DNA of 12,956 nucleotides from Candidatus Scybalomonas excrementavium (GCA_017694765.1 JADIML010000196.1:1-12956); one strand, 5' to 3'. Positions 1 through 6,624 are shown, counted from the stretch's first letter. Program-made: numbers and translations. Notes: generated from the sequence alone by a model not told the origin.

Positions 1-127
1 CCTCAAGATGAGATTTCCCATAGCGTAAGCTAGTAAGACCCCTTGAAGACGACAAGGTTGATAGGTCAGAGGTGGAAGCATGGTAACATGTGTAGCTGAC
101 TGATACTAATAGGTCGAGGGCTTGACC
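1..127 (+). rRNA. 23S ribosomal RNA, 3' end (partial)
   Basis: This is the 3'-terminal part of domain VI of large-subunit rRNA; the rest lies upstream of the window. The region contains the highly conserved near-terminal stretch with ACTGATACTAATAGGTCGAG at 100-119, followed by CTTGACC at 121-127. That last segment is expected to pair with the 5' end of mature 23S (GGTCAAG type) in the terminal helix, so I place the mature end at about 127, uncertain by a few bases. No 5S or tRNA gene follows before the terminator at 298-330. Confidence 0.94.
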
Positions 128-297
128 TAAAGACTTAACGAAGACAAGACGAAGTCGTAGGCTGAGTTTTAGTCGTAGGTCGTTCTATCGAAACGAAGTG
201 AGATAGAACTTCTTAAGTAAATTCGATTGACAGAGTCAACATATCGTTAAGAGTATCTAAGATATAATCTGTGTGTAGTTTTGAATGTATAGAAAGT
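128..297 (+). other. 23S 3' trailer with hairpins, no 5S gene
   Basis: This is the transcribed trailer between the 23S end and the rrn terminator. It contains a perfect 8-bp inverted repeat (182-189 with 202-209, GTTCTATC/GATAGAAC), a small hairpin TTGAC-AGA-GTCAA around 227-239, and a direct repeat AGTCGTAGG (153-161 and 171-179). CTTAACG at 134-140 can also pair with CGTTAAG at 245-251, bracketing the trailer. The GTAGTTTTGAATGTATAG stretch at 274-291 resembles, from memory, the end of clostridial 23S-5S spacers, but no 5S follows. Processing of the rRNA precursor by RNases is a plausible role; this is inference. Confidence 0.5.
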
Positions 298-330
298 AAA
301 CCTTCAAACAGTTTGTTTGAAGGTTTTTTT
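298..330 (+). terminator. Intrinsic terminator of the rRNA operon
   Basis: A perfect 10-bp stem, CCTTCAAACA (301-310) with TGTTTGAAGG (314-323), has a 3-nt loop and is followed directly by seven T (324-330). AAA at 298-300 can pair with the first T residues. This is a textbook Rho-independent terminator and ends the rRNA transcript about 170 nt after the 23S. Confidence 0.93.
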
Positions 331-422
331 ATGTTATAGGAAATTCCTCTTAATGAGTTATTTCTATAATATAAAAAATATACTACATTTCTTTTACTTG
401 TATAGTATTTTAGAAAGAAAAA

Positions 423-431
423 TGGTACAAT
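423..431 (+). promoter_or_regulatory. Candidate extended -10 promoter for sdaAB
   Basis: TGGTACAAT at 423-431 fits the extended -10 pattern TGnTAnAAT of the vegetative sigma factor. No good -35 box lies 16-18 nt upstream (TAGTAT is present at the expected place), so the call rests on the extended -10 alone. It lies about 78 nt before the sdaAB start and after the rRNA terminator, where a new promoter is needed. A TATAAT at 365-370, also without a clear -35, is an alternative. Confidence 0.4.
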
Positions 432-508
432 AAGAACAATCAATATAAAAATTGCCAATAGAATAAAGATGTTGTAGGCAGGAGAAAAAGGAAAGAAGAG
501 GACAAACT

Positions 509-1180
509 ATGAGTGGTATCAGTATTTTTGATGTTATGGGGCCAAATATGATAGGACCATCGAGTTCTCATACAGCAGGAGCATTAAGGATTGCTTTATT
601 AGCAAGAAATCTTGCAAAAGGAAAAATAAAAAATGTTGTATTTACTTTATATGGTTCTTTTGCTAGAACTTATCAAGGTCATGGAACAGATCGTGCTTTG
701 GTAGGTGGAATTCTTGGATATGGGACAGATGATGAAAGGATACGAGAATCCTTTCATTATGCAAAAGAAGTAGGAATCCATTATGAATTTATAAAAAATT
801 ATGACGAAAAAGAGGTTCATCCTAATACAGTAGATATTGAACTGACTTGTGAATCCGGTCAAGTTATTACAATGAGAGGAGTTTCCATTGGTGGTGGCAA
901 TGCCGTTATTCAAAAATTAAATGGTGTTGAAATTGATATAAATGGAACATTTCCAACTGTAATTGTAAAACATTGGGATAGAAAAGGCGTTCTTGCTTAT
1001 GTGACAAAAGTCTTAAGTGATGCTAATTTAAATATCGGTTCTTTAAAACTTTATCGAGAAGGAAAAGGGAAAATAGCATATGCGATTGTGGAACTTGATG
1101 GTAAAGTGGGAAAAGATATTTTAAAACAGTTAGAGTCTTATCCAGATAATATTTCAACAACATATATTCCAGCGTTATAA
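509..1180 (+). CDS. sdaAB: L-serine dehydratase, iron-sulfur-dependent, beta subunit
   Basis: This is the beta subunit of the oxygen-sensitive [4Fe-4S] L-serine dehydratase, which with SdaAA deaminates L-serine to pyruvate and ammonia in the cytoplasm. The 223-residue protein has the family's N-terminal signature GPSSSHTAGALR at 16-27 and a glycine-rich VSIGGGNA at 125-132. A C-terminal ACT domain runs from about 150 to 220, with the beta-alpha-beta pattern beginning VIVKHWDRKGVLAYV; ACT domains usually bind amino acids and may sense serine here. The start has a purine-rich GAAGAGG about 9 nt upstream. It follows the rRNA terminator, and its partner sdaAA is 213 bp downstream rather than adjacent as is usual. 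The family call is firm; the regulatory role of the ACT domain is inferred. Confidence 0.95.
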   Translation: MSGISIFDVMGPNMIGPSSSHTAGALRIALLARNLAKGKIKNVVFTLYGSFARTYQGHGTDRALVGGILGYGTDDERIRESFHYAKEVGIHYEFIKNYDEKEVHPNTVDIELTCESGQVITMRGVSIGGGNAVIQKLNGVEIDINGTFPTVIVKHWDRKGVLAYVTKVLSDANLNIGSLKLYREGKGKIAYAIVELDGKVGKDILKQLESYPDNISTTYIPAL

Positions 1181-1393
1181 GAAATTATACTGGGAATACG
1201 TATAGTCTAGAAGAGATAGAGATTTCTTAGAAAGATAGGGAGATAGCTTTCATAAAAATAAGTTTGCTTTAGATTTCATTCATAGAATAAAAATTAATAT
1301 ATTAGAGTGTATAGATTAGAGGAAACGCAATAAAATAAATGATACAAAAATAGATAAAAATTCAGTATAGGAAGATAAGGCGGTTAGAGAAAG
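1181..1393 (+). other. AT-rich gap between serine dehydratase subunits
   Basis: These 213 bp hold no open frame of note and no hairpin with a T-run. The only promoter-like pattern I can see is TTCATT (1275-1280), 17 nt, TATATT (1298-1303), which is weak. The two subunits are expected in equal amounts, so either the transcript runs through or sdaAA has its own weak promoter. Confidence 0.35.
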
Positions 1394-2263
1394 ATGGATT
1401 TTCGAGATGGAAAAGAATTAATGGAATATTGTCAAAAAGAACAGCTTTTGATTTCAGAAGCAATGCTTCAAAGAGAAATAGAAGAGCTGGAGAATGGAAG
1501 AGAAGAAACCATTGAAAAAATGTACAAAGCATGGCAAATTATGAAAAAATCGGTAGAACGTTCCTTAACAGAAGAAATAAAAAGTATGGGGGGACTTATC
1601 GGGGGAGAAAGTAAAAAATTAAAAAAACTACGGGATGATAAAAAGAACCTATGTGGAACTATGATTTCAAAAGCGATCTCTTATGCCGTTGGTGTGCTAG
1701 AAGTTAATGCATCTATGGGATTAATTGTAGCAGCACCAACAGCAGGTTCTTCTGGCGTTATGCCGGGGACAATGCTTGCTTTACAAGAAGAATATGGGTT
1801 TGATGATGAACAAATTGTACAAGCTCTTTTTAATGCCTCAGCTATTGGATATCTGATTACGAGAAATGCCACTACAGCTGGTGCAGAAGGAGGATGCCAA
1901 GCAGAAGTAGGATCAGCAAGTGCAATGGCTGCCTCTGCAATTGTGGAATTAATGGGAGGTACACCAAAACAATGCTTTGATGCAGCTTCTTTTGCACTTA
2001 TTAATTTATTAGGTCTTGTATGTGATCCAGTTGGTGGATTAGTAGAGTTTCCTTGTCAACTTCGCAATGCACAAGGGGCAACTACAGCACTTACAAGTGC
2101 AGAAATGGCATTAAGTGGAATAGAATGTCCAGCATTATTAGATGAAACAATTGAAATTATGTATAAAGTGGGAAAATCGATCCCATCTGAATTGCGAGAA
2201 ACTTCATTAGGTGGTATGGCAACTTCAAAAGGAGCATGCTCTCGTTGTCATATGTGTCATTGA
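1394..2263 (+). CDS. sdaAA: L-serine dehydratase, iron-sulfur-dependent, alpha subunit
   Basis: This is the catalytic, Fe-S-binding subunit of L-serine dehydratase (serine to pyruvate plus ammonia). The 289-residue length fits the separate alpha subunit. Conserved blocks are APTAGSSGVMPG (114-125), GGCQAEVGSASAMAA (166-180) and CDPVGGLVEFPCQLRNA (210-226). Cys168, Cys210 and Cys221 are spaced 42 and 11 apart, the same spacing as the three cluster ligands I recall for the one-chain Legionella enzyme (Cys343, 385, 396). The protein ends in CSRCHMCH with Cys282, 285 and 288. In the one-chain enzyme a C-terminal cysteine is the fourth cluster ligand in the resting state, so one of these may do that job (inference). 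The SD is weak (GAGAAAG just before the ATG), but the N-terminus fits the family. Confidence 0.95.
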   Translation: MDFRDGKELMEYCQKEQLLISEAMLQREIEELENGREETIEKMYKAWQIMKKSVERSLTEEIKSMGGLIGGESKKLKKLRDDKKNLCGTMISKAISYAVGVLEVNASMGLIVAAPTAGSSGVMPGTMLALQEEYGFDDEQIVQALFNASAIGYLITRNATTAGAEGGCQAEVGSASAMAASAIVELMGGTPKQCFDAASFALINLLGLVCDPVGGLVEFPCQLRNAQGATTALTSAEMALSGIECPALLDETIEIMYKVGKSIPSELRETSLGGMATSKGACSRCHMCH

Positions 2264-2355
2264 CATAAGAAGCCTATTACCTTTAGATAGTAGTTCAAAG
2301 AATCCTAATTATCTAGTATAGGATGAAAAAATCATGAATAAGGAGGCACATATTT

Positions 2356-3030
2356 ATGCCACAGATTACAAATGATTGGGCAACATATATGGATTTAGAG
2401 TATAAGAAGCCTTATTATAAAGAACTTTATTATAAAGTGATAGAGGAATATCAGAATTATCAAATTTTTCCGCCACAAGAGGATATTTTTAATGCCTTTC
2501 ATTTGACTCCATTAAAAGAGGTAAAAGTTGTTATTTTAGGGCAAGATCCATATCATAATATAGGGCAGGCGCATGGGCTTAGTTTCTCAGTGAAACCAGG
2601 CGTTCAGACACCGCCTTCTTTAGTAAATATTTACCAAGAATTAAAAGAAGATATGGGATGTTATGTACCAAATAATGGATACTTAGTAAAATGGGCAAAG
2701 CAAGGGGTATTAATGCTTAATACTGTTTTAACTGTAAGAGCACATCAAGCAAACTCCCATAGAGGGATCGGTTGGGAAATTTTTACGGATGCTGCAATTC
2801 GTGCTTTAAACGAACAAGATCGTCCTATTGTCTTTTTACTTTGGGGCAGACCAGCACAGATGAAGAAGAAAATGTTAAATAACAAAAAGCACATGATATT
2901 AGAAGCACCTCATCCAAGTCCTTTATCAGCATATCGGGGGTTTTTTGGTTGTGGGCATTTTAGTAAGACAAATGAATTTTTAAAAGCAAATGGATTATCA
3001 CCAATTGATTGGCAAATAGAAAATATCTAA
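2356..3030 (+). CDS. ung: Uracil-DNA glycosylase (family 1)
   Basis: This enzyme removes uracil from DNA as the first step of base-excision repair after cytosine deamination or dUMP misincorporation. The 224-residue protein is of normal length and shows all family-1 motifs. GQDPYH is at 62-67, with Asp64 as the water-activating residue, and LNTVLTV (121-127) contains Asn122 for uracil recognition. LLWG is at 161-164, and HPSPLS at 186-191 is the DNA-intercalation loop with catalytic His186. The start has a strong AAGGAGG at 2340-2346, 9 nt upstream. It is 92 bp from sdaAA; I see no terminator with a T-run between them, so co-transcription is possible. The neighbours give no functional link, and this looks like an ordinary housekeeping gene. 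Confidence 0.97.
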   Translation: MPQITNDWATYMDLEYKKPYYKELYYKVIEEYQNYQIFPPQEDIFNAFHLTPLKEVKVVILGQDPYHNIGQAHGLSFSVKPGVQTPPSLVNIYQELKEDMGCYVPNNGYLVKWAKQGVLMLNTVLTVRAHQANSHRGIGWEIFTDAAIRALNEQDRPIVFLLWGRPAQMKKKMLNNKKHMILEAPHPSPLSAYRGFFGCGHFSKTNEFLKANGLSPIDWQIENI

Positions 3031-3085
3031 AAAATAGGGGAATGTTTTAACGCTATATTATAAATGAGGAAGGATAGGTATTATT

Positions 3086-4006
3086 ATGCACAAAAAGCAA
3101 CAAATAGTAGGACATTTAATAGCACTATTTACAGTCTTTATTTGGGGAACAACTTTTGTTTCTACCAAAGTATTATTGGAAGAATTTACTCCAGTTGAGG
3201 TATTATTTACTCGATTTGCAATTGGATTACTTGTGTTATATATGATGAACCATAAGAAAATGAAATTAAAAGATAGAAAACACGAATGGTACTTTATCGG
3301 AGCTGGTATTACTGGAATTACATTGTATTTTTTATTTGAAAATATTGCACTTACATATTCAACAGCTTCTAATATTGGTATTTTATTAGCATGTGTACCA
3401 TTTATGACAGGAATTCTTTCTTATTTTATTATGAAAGAGCCTTTAAATAGAGCTTTTTTTATTGGTTTTGTTTTTACAATTATAGGAATTTATATTATTA
3501 ACTTTAATGGACAAGTTGTTTTGAAACTGAATCCATTAGGAGATTTTTTAGCGATTATAGCTGGTTTTATTTGGGCATTATATTGTATTTTTTTAAGAAA
3601 GATAGAACAGTATGAATATGATACAATTCAGACAACAAGGAGAATTTTTGGATGGGGAATTCTTTTTATGATTCCAGTCCTTATTTTGATGGGATATGAT
3701 CCAAAACTAGAAATTATGGCAAAGCCAGTGTATCTAGCAAACTTTTTATATTTAGGAATAGGTGCTTGTGCCGTTTGTTTTGTTACATGGAATATAGCAT
3801 TAAAAATGCTTGGAGTTGTAAAAACGAGTATGTATTTGTATTTAAATCCAGTGATTACAATTATAGCTTCTGCTATTATATTGAACGAAAGAATTACATG
3901 GATTGCTATTTTAGGAACAATTTTTATATTACTAGGTCTTATTATTTCACAACAAGGGGCTCAAGGAAGTAAGAAAGAAATGCAAAAGAAAAATGAAGAC
4001 GCATAA
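3086..4006 (+). CDS. EamA/DMT-family transporter (10 membrane helices)
   Basis: This is a cytoplasmic-membrane carrier of the drug/metabolite transporter superfamily (EamA/RhaT type), probably an exporter of amino acids or other small metabolites; the substrate cannot be read from sequence. The 306 residues form two EamA repeats of five helices, at about 8-28, 36-55, 68-86, 94-115 and 122-140, then 150-170, 186-203, 218-236, 244-265 and 270-288. Family hallmarks are the N-terminal LIALFTVFIWGTTFVSTKVL, KEPLN at 117-121 after helix 4, and LNPVITIIASAIILNERIT at 253-271 in the second repeat. The tail from 289 is polar and cytoplasmic. AGGAAGGATAGG upstream of the ATG is the likely ribosome binding region. 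A terminator 56 bp downstream closes the unit. Confidence 0.92.
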   Translation: MHKKQQIVGHLIALFTVFIWGTTFVSTKVLLEEFTPVEVLFTRFAIGLLVLYMMNHKKMKLKDRKHEWYFIGAGITGITLYFLFENIALTYSTASNIGILLACVPFMTGILSYFIMKEPLNRAFFIGFVFTIIGIYIINFNGQVVLKLNPLGDFLAIIAGFIWALYCIFLRKIEQYEYDTIQTTRRIFGWGILFMIPVLILMGYDPKLEIMAKPVYLANFLYLGIGACAVCFVTWNIALKMLGVVKTSMYLYLNPVITIIASAIILNERITWIAILGTIFILLGLIISQQGAQGSKKEMQKKNEDA

Positions 4007-4061
4007 TTGGAGAAAGAATCTAAGAAAAATAAGAATATATATCATATAGAATACAAAAGAT

Positions 4062-4110
4062 AAGAGGCTTTCATACTCATTATTTCAGTGCGAAAGCCTC
4101 TTGTTTCTTT
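4062..4110 (+). terminator. Intrinsic terminator after the DMT transporter gene
   Basis: An 11-bp perfect stem pairs AAGAGGCTTTC (4062-4072) with GAAAGCCTCTT (4092-4102) across a 19-nt loop. The T-rich tail TTGTTTCTTTT starts in the last stem bases. It separates the upstream genes from the SGNH-like gene, which has its own promoter downstream. Confidence 0.85.
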
Positions 4111-4168
4111 TAATTAAGAGCAATATGAGATGAAAAAACTACAAATCATAAGAACTATAGGATGTATA

Positions 4169-4196
4169 TTGAATTTCTAAATATATATGTTATGAT
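4169..4196 (+). promoter_or_regulatory. Vegetative promoter with extended -10
   Basis: TTGAAT (4169-4174), a 16-nt spacer and TATGAT (4191-4196) match the sigma-A consensus well. TG at 4188-4189 makes an extended -10 (TGTTATGAT). It lies after the terminator and about 38 nt before the first possible start of the SGNH-like gene. Confidence 0.75.
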
Positions 4197-4234
4197 AGTA
4201 ATGTTAAAGGTAGTACATAGCATGAGGATGGCTA

Positions 4235-5149
4235 ATGATATACAATAAGGGAGAAAAAAGAGTGAAAAGAAAATATTTCATATTGTTTTTAGGAGTTGTA
4301 TTAATTGGAATAGGTTTCCTAGTTTATGTTATGTTTGGACAGATAGGAGAGGAGAAAGCTATTTCAGCTATAGATTTGGAACAATTGGAGGAAGATTTTA
4401 ATTCTAAGAAATATAAGCCATATGTAGAAACTTTTAAAACAGATGAGAATAAAGTGAATGATAGTAGTAAGAAAATATTATTTGTAGGAAATAGCTTAAT
4501 ATGTAATCATGATCTTCCAGCGGTATTCTGTAATTTATTAAAAGAAATGAAAAAAGAAAGTGAAGTTTATGTGATAGCAAAAGGTTCGGCATCTTTAAGT
4601 GATTTTAGCAATCAAAAAAATGATTTAGGTAGTACGTTACATACAGTATTGGAAGAAGAGAGATGGGACTATGTAATTTTACAAGAAAATACGAAAAATA
4701 TCGTTTCAAAACATATAGAAAAAATCACGATGGATGCTGTTAAACAATTAGATAAAAAAATTAAAAAAAATGGAGCAAATACAGCATTTTTTATGACATG
4801 GGCTCCTAAAAATGGTGTTGTAAGAAATCATACAAATATAGGATTAGAAGAAGTACAGAAAAATATTTCAGATAATTATCATCAATTAGCAAAAGAAGTA
4901 GATGGAATGTTATTTTCTATTGGAGATGTATTTGTAGAATGTATGAAGAGATATCCTAATATTGAGCTTTGGGAAGTCGATCAATCCCATGCTTCTAAAG
5001 AAGGGATTTATCTAGCAGCATGTGTTATGTATGTTTCTATTTTTCAACAATCGTTAGAAAATTGTAACTATACCGATGAAATAGAAAAAGATATAGCCGA
5101 TACATTAAAGAAGTTGGCATCCGAGCTAGTATTAAGCAAATCAAAGTAA
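4235..5149 (+). CDS. Membrane-anchored SGNH/DUF4886-like hydrolase
   Basis: This is probably an extracytoplasmic esterase or acyl hydrolase of the SGNH (GDSL-like) superfamily, close to DUF4886; the substrate is unknown. Of 304 residues, 13-35 form one hydrophobic N-terminal helix after a positive KRVKRK stretch, so it is a signal anchor (no lipobox). The catalytic-type blocks are ILFVGNSL at 81-88 (candidate nucleophile Ser87, Asn86 in GNS), WDYVILQE at 144-151, and DQSHAS at 249-254 with Asp249 and His252, followed by the family-like GIYLAACVMYVSIF. The start is uncertain. GTG at 4262 (295 aa, beginning MKRKYF) has AGGGAG 8 nt upstream, and ATG at 4235 has GAGG 7 nt upstream. The GTG start gives the more typical anchor. 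It has its own promoter, and no terminator is visible before acpP. Confidence 0.72.
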   Translation: MIYNKGEKRVKRKYFILFLGVVLIGIGFLVYVMFGQIGEEKAISAIDLEQLEEDFNSKKYKPYVETFKTDENKVNDSSKKILFVGNSLICNHDLPAVFCNLLKEMKKESEVYVIAKGSASLSDFSNQKNDLGSTLHTVLEEERWDYVILQENTKNIVSKHIEKITMDAVKQLDKKIKKNGANTAFFMTWAPKNGVVRNHTNIGLEEVQKNISDNYHQLAKEVDGMLFSIGDVFVECMKRYPNIELWEVDQSHASKEGIYLAACVMYVSIFQQSLENCNYTDEIEKDIADTLKKLASELVLSKSK

Positions 5150-5179
5150 GAGAAAACGGCATAAATCTAGCAAAACAAC

Positions 5180-5208
5180 TTGACAATTTAGAGAGTTGAT
5201 GATATATT
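5180..5208 (+). promoter_or_regulatory. Near-consensus promoter of acpP
   Basis: TTGACA (5180-5185), a 17-nt spacer and TATATT (5203-5208) form a near-perfect sigma-A promoter. The expected start of transcription near 5215 gives an acpP leader of about 66 nt. CAACT (5176-5180) and AGTTG (5194-5198) form a small inverted repeat around the -35 box. The -10 box overlaps the palindrome at 5204-5224. Confidence 0.88.
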
Positions 5209-5224
5209 TTGAATATCAAAATAT
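5204..5224 (+). promoter_or_regulatory. FabT-like operator upstream of acpP
   Basis: ATATTTTGA (5204-5212) and TCAAAATAT (5216-5224) are perfect 9-bp arms around a 3-nt centre. The core TTTGA-N3-TCAAA recurs before fabD at 5637-5649. The pattern resembles the TTTGAnnnTCAAA operator reported for MarR-family FabT, which represses fatty-acid genes in streptococci and relatives (from memory). It covers the -10 box and the expected start site, which suits repression. The regulator gene is not in the window. Confidence 0.68.
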
Positions 5225-5281
5225 TTGGTTATAAAGAAAAAGGCCGAAAAATTCATAAAAGAAATGATAGGAGAATAAGCG

Positions 5282-5515
5282 ATGTTAGAAAAAATGAAAG
5301 CAATGATTGCAGAACAGTTAGATATTGAAGAAAGCCAGATTGAAGAAACAACAAACTTCAAAGAAGACTTAGGTGTTGATTCTCTTGACTTATTTGAATT
5401 AGTAATGGCATTAGAAGAAGAATACAGTGTTGAAATTCCATCAGAAGATTTAGAGAAACTTCTTACTGTTGGAGATGTAATGAAATATTTGCAAGATAAA
5501 GGTGTTCAAGCATAA
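5282..5515 (+). CDS. acpP: Acyl carrier protein
   Basis: This small acidic cytoplasmic protein carries growing acyl chains as thioesters on 4'-phosphopantetheine. The 77-residue length is normal. The attachment site is Ser34 in GVDSLDLFELVM (31-42), within a four-helix pattern rich in Glu and Asp. The start has TAGGAG at 5268-5273, 8 nt upstream. It has its own promoter and operator upstream and two terminator-like hairpins downstream, so it is probably transcribed alone, which suits a protein needed in larger amounts than the Fab enzymes. In related gene clusters fabH or fabK commonly flank acpP; here neither does. Confidence 0.97.
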   Translation: MLEKMKAMIAEQLDIEESQIEETTNFKEDLGVDSLDLFELVMALEEEYSVEIPSEDLEKLLTVGDVMKYLQDKGVQA

Positions 5516-5523
5516 GAAAAAAG

Positions 5524-5564
5524 AAAAGGGGATGTTGCGAAGGAGTGAGAGCGACTCCCCTTTT
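5524..5564 (+). terminator. Terminator-like hairpin after acpP
   Basis: AAAAGGGGA (5524-5532) pairs with TCCCCTTTT (5556-5564). After a single bulged T (5533), GTTGC (5534-5538) pairs with GCGAC (5551-5555) with one G-U pair, closing a 12-nt loop. The stem starts only 8 nt after the acpP stop. The only T-run is the four T of the 3' arm, so termination may be partial. Confidence 0.7.
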
Positions 5565-5587
5565 GCTATATATAAGTATGAAGTAAG

Positions 5588-5626
5588 AAAAAGTGTAGAA
5601 TAATAGGATTTTCCTACATTTTTTTT
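5588..5626 (+). terminator. Second terminator candidate between acpP and fabD
   Basis: AAAAAGTGTAG (5588-5598) can pair with CTACATTTTTT (5614-5624), with one G-U pair, and eight T run from 5619 to 5626. The G+C content of the stem is low, but the A-tract/T-tract arrangement is typical and could stop transcription from either direction. A nested alternative stem is TAGGA-TTT-TCCTA (5604-5616). Confidence 0.55.
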
Positions 5627-5636
5627 CGACAAATAG

Positions 5637-5658
5637 TTTGATTTTCAAAATATATAAT
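5637..5658 (+). promoter_or_regulatory. fabD promoter -10 with FabT-like operator
   Basis: TTTGA (5637-5641), TTT, TCAAA (5645-5649) repeats the palindrome found before acpP. It is followed at once by a perfect TATAAT at 5653-5658, about 40 nt before the fabD start. No good -35 is seen at the right distance (CAAATA at 5630-5635), so activity may be moderate. The operator lies in the spacer and would block polymerase. This is the likely promoter of the fabD-accA operon. Confidence 0.62.
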
Positions 5659-5697
5659 GGGCTTAGAGACAAAAAGAGATAAAGGAGATTCGGACGG

Positions 5698-6624
5698 ATG
5701 AGTAAAGTGGCATTTATGTTTCCAGGACAAGGTTCTCAATATGTTGGTATGGGACAAGATTTTTATGAACAATTTGAAGAAAGCAAAGAAGTATTTGAGA
5801 GTGCTACGAAATTATTAGGTTTTTCTATGGAAGAACTTTGCTTTGAAGAAAATGAACAAATACATATCACCGAGTATACACAAGCAGCTATGTTGACAGC
5901 TAGTACAGCTATTTTAAGAAAAGTAGAATCTATGGGGATTAAACCAGATTATACAATTGGTTTGAGTCTTGGAGAATATAATGCACTTGTAGCATCAAAA
6001 GTTTTAAGCTTTGAAGAGGCAGTTCAAGTAGTAAGACAAAGAGGGATTCTTATGCAAAATGCAGTTCCAGTAGGTCTTGGTACGATGGCAGCCGTATTAG
6101 GTGCGAAGAAAGAATTCATTGAACAGGTTTGTGAAGATACAGAGGGAATTGTAGGGATTGCAAACTATAATTGTCCAGGACAGATTGTTATTTCTGGAGA
6201 AGTAGAGGCTGTTAAACAAGCAAGTGAAGCACTAAAAGAACAGGGTGTAAAACGAGTGATTCCATTAAAGGTAAGTGGGCCATTTCATTCGAAAATGTTA
6301 GAACAAGCAGGACAAAAATTATTAGAAGTATTAGACACTGTGGAGCTAAAAAATCCAGAAATTCCATATGTGGCAAATGTGAATGCCCAGATTATAACGA
6401 AAGCACAACGAATAAAAGAACTTTTAGCACAGCAAGTGGCTTCTTCTGTAAGATTTGAACAATCCATAGAACGGTTAATCGAAGAAGGAGTTACTACGTT
6501 TATTGAAATGGGACCGGGTAAGACATTATCAGGGTTTGTGAAGAAGATAAATCGTAATGTCAATGTAATTCAGATAGAGAAAGTGGAAGATTTAGAGAAA
6601 TTAAAGGAGATCGTGTCATGTTAA
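5698..6624 (+). CDS. fabD: Malonyl-CoA:ACP transacylase
   Basis: FabD moves malonyl from CoA to ACP, giving the extender for each elongation cycle. The 308-residue protein is of usual length. It has the N-terminal FPGQGSQYVGMG (8-19), the nucleophile Ser90 in GLSLGEY (88-94), Arg115 in VRQRG for the malonyl carboxylate, catalytic His197 in GPFHSKM and the C-terminal EMGPGKTL. The motif is GLS, where E. coli has GHS; I believe the Leu form is common in clostridia, and the catalytic Ser, Arg and His are intact. The start has AAGGAG at 5682-5687, 10 nt upstream. The stop overlaps the fabG start by 7 bp (ATGTTAA), so translation is probably coupled. It is the first gene of the long fab-acc operon. 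Confidence 0.96.
   Translation: MSKVAFMFPGQGSQYVGMGQDFYEQFEESKEVFESATKLLGFSMEELCFEENEQIHITEYTQAAMLTASTAILRKVESMGIKPDYTIGLSLGEYNALVASKVLSFEEAVQVVRQRGILMQNAVPVGLGTMAAVLGAKKEFIEQVCEDTEGIVGIANYNCPGQIVISGEVEAVKQASEALKEQGVKRVIPLKVSGPFHSKMLEQAGQKLLEVLDTVELKNPEIPYVANVNAQIITKAQRIKELLAQQVASSVRFEQSIERLIEEGVTTFIEMGPGKTLSGFVKKINRNVNVIQIEKVEDLEKLKEIVSC

Noticed and set aside
88..104. Possible transposon or integration site at the 23S end
   Set aside because: The sequence is normal conserved 23S, and no integrase, inverted repeat pair or target duplication is seen.
213..458. Minus-strand open frame of 81 codons with a hydrophobic N-terminus
   Set aside because: It runs through the perfect rRNA terminator and its A/T tract, which accounts for the frame; I recognise no family and it would be antisense to the sdaAB leader.
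331..508. Riboswitch or T-box leader before sdaAB
   Set aside because: I see no T-box motif, no conserved aptamer pattern and no terminator-antiterminator pair; only a small AGGAA-A-TTCCT palindrome at 338-348.
2302..2324. Hairpin ATCCTA/TAGGAT between sdaAA and ung as a terminator
   Set aside because: The stem is only 6 bp, it is followed by GAAAAA rather than a T-run, and an alternative pairing TAGATA/TATCTA competes.
5150..5697. FapR-type operator (TTAGTAC-like palindrome) at the fatty-acid promoters
   Set aside because: No such sequence is present; the palindromes found are TTTGA-N3-TCAAA, which fit FabT better.
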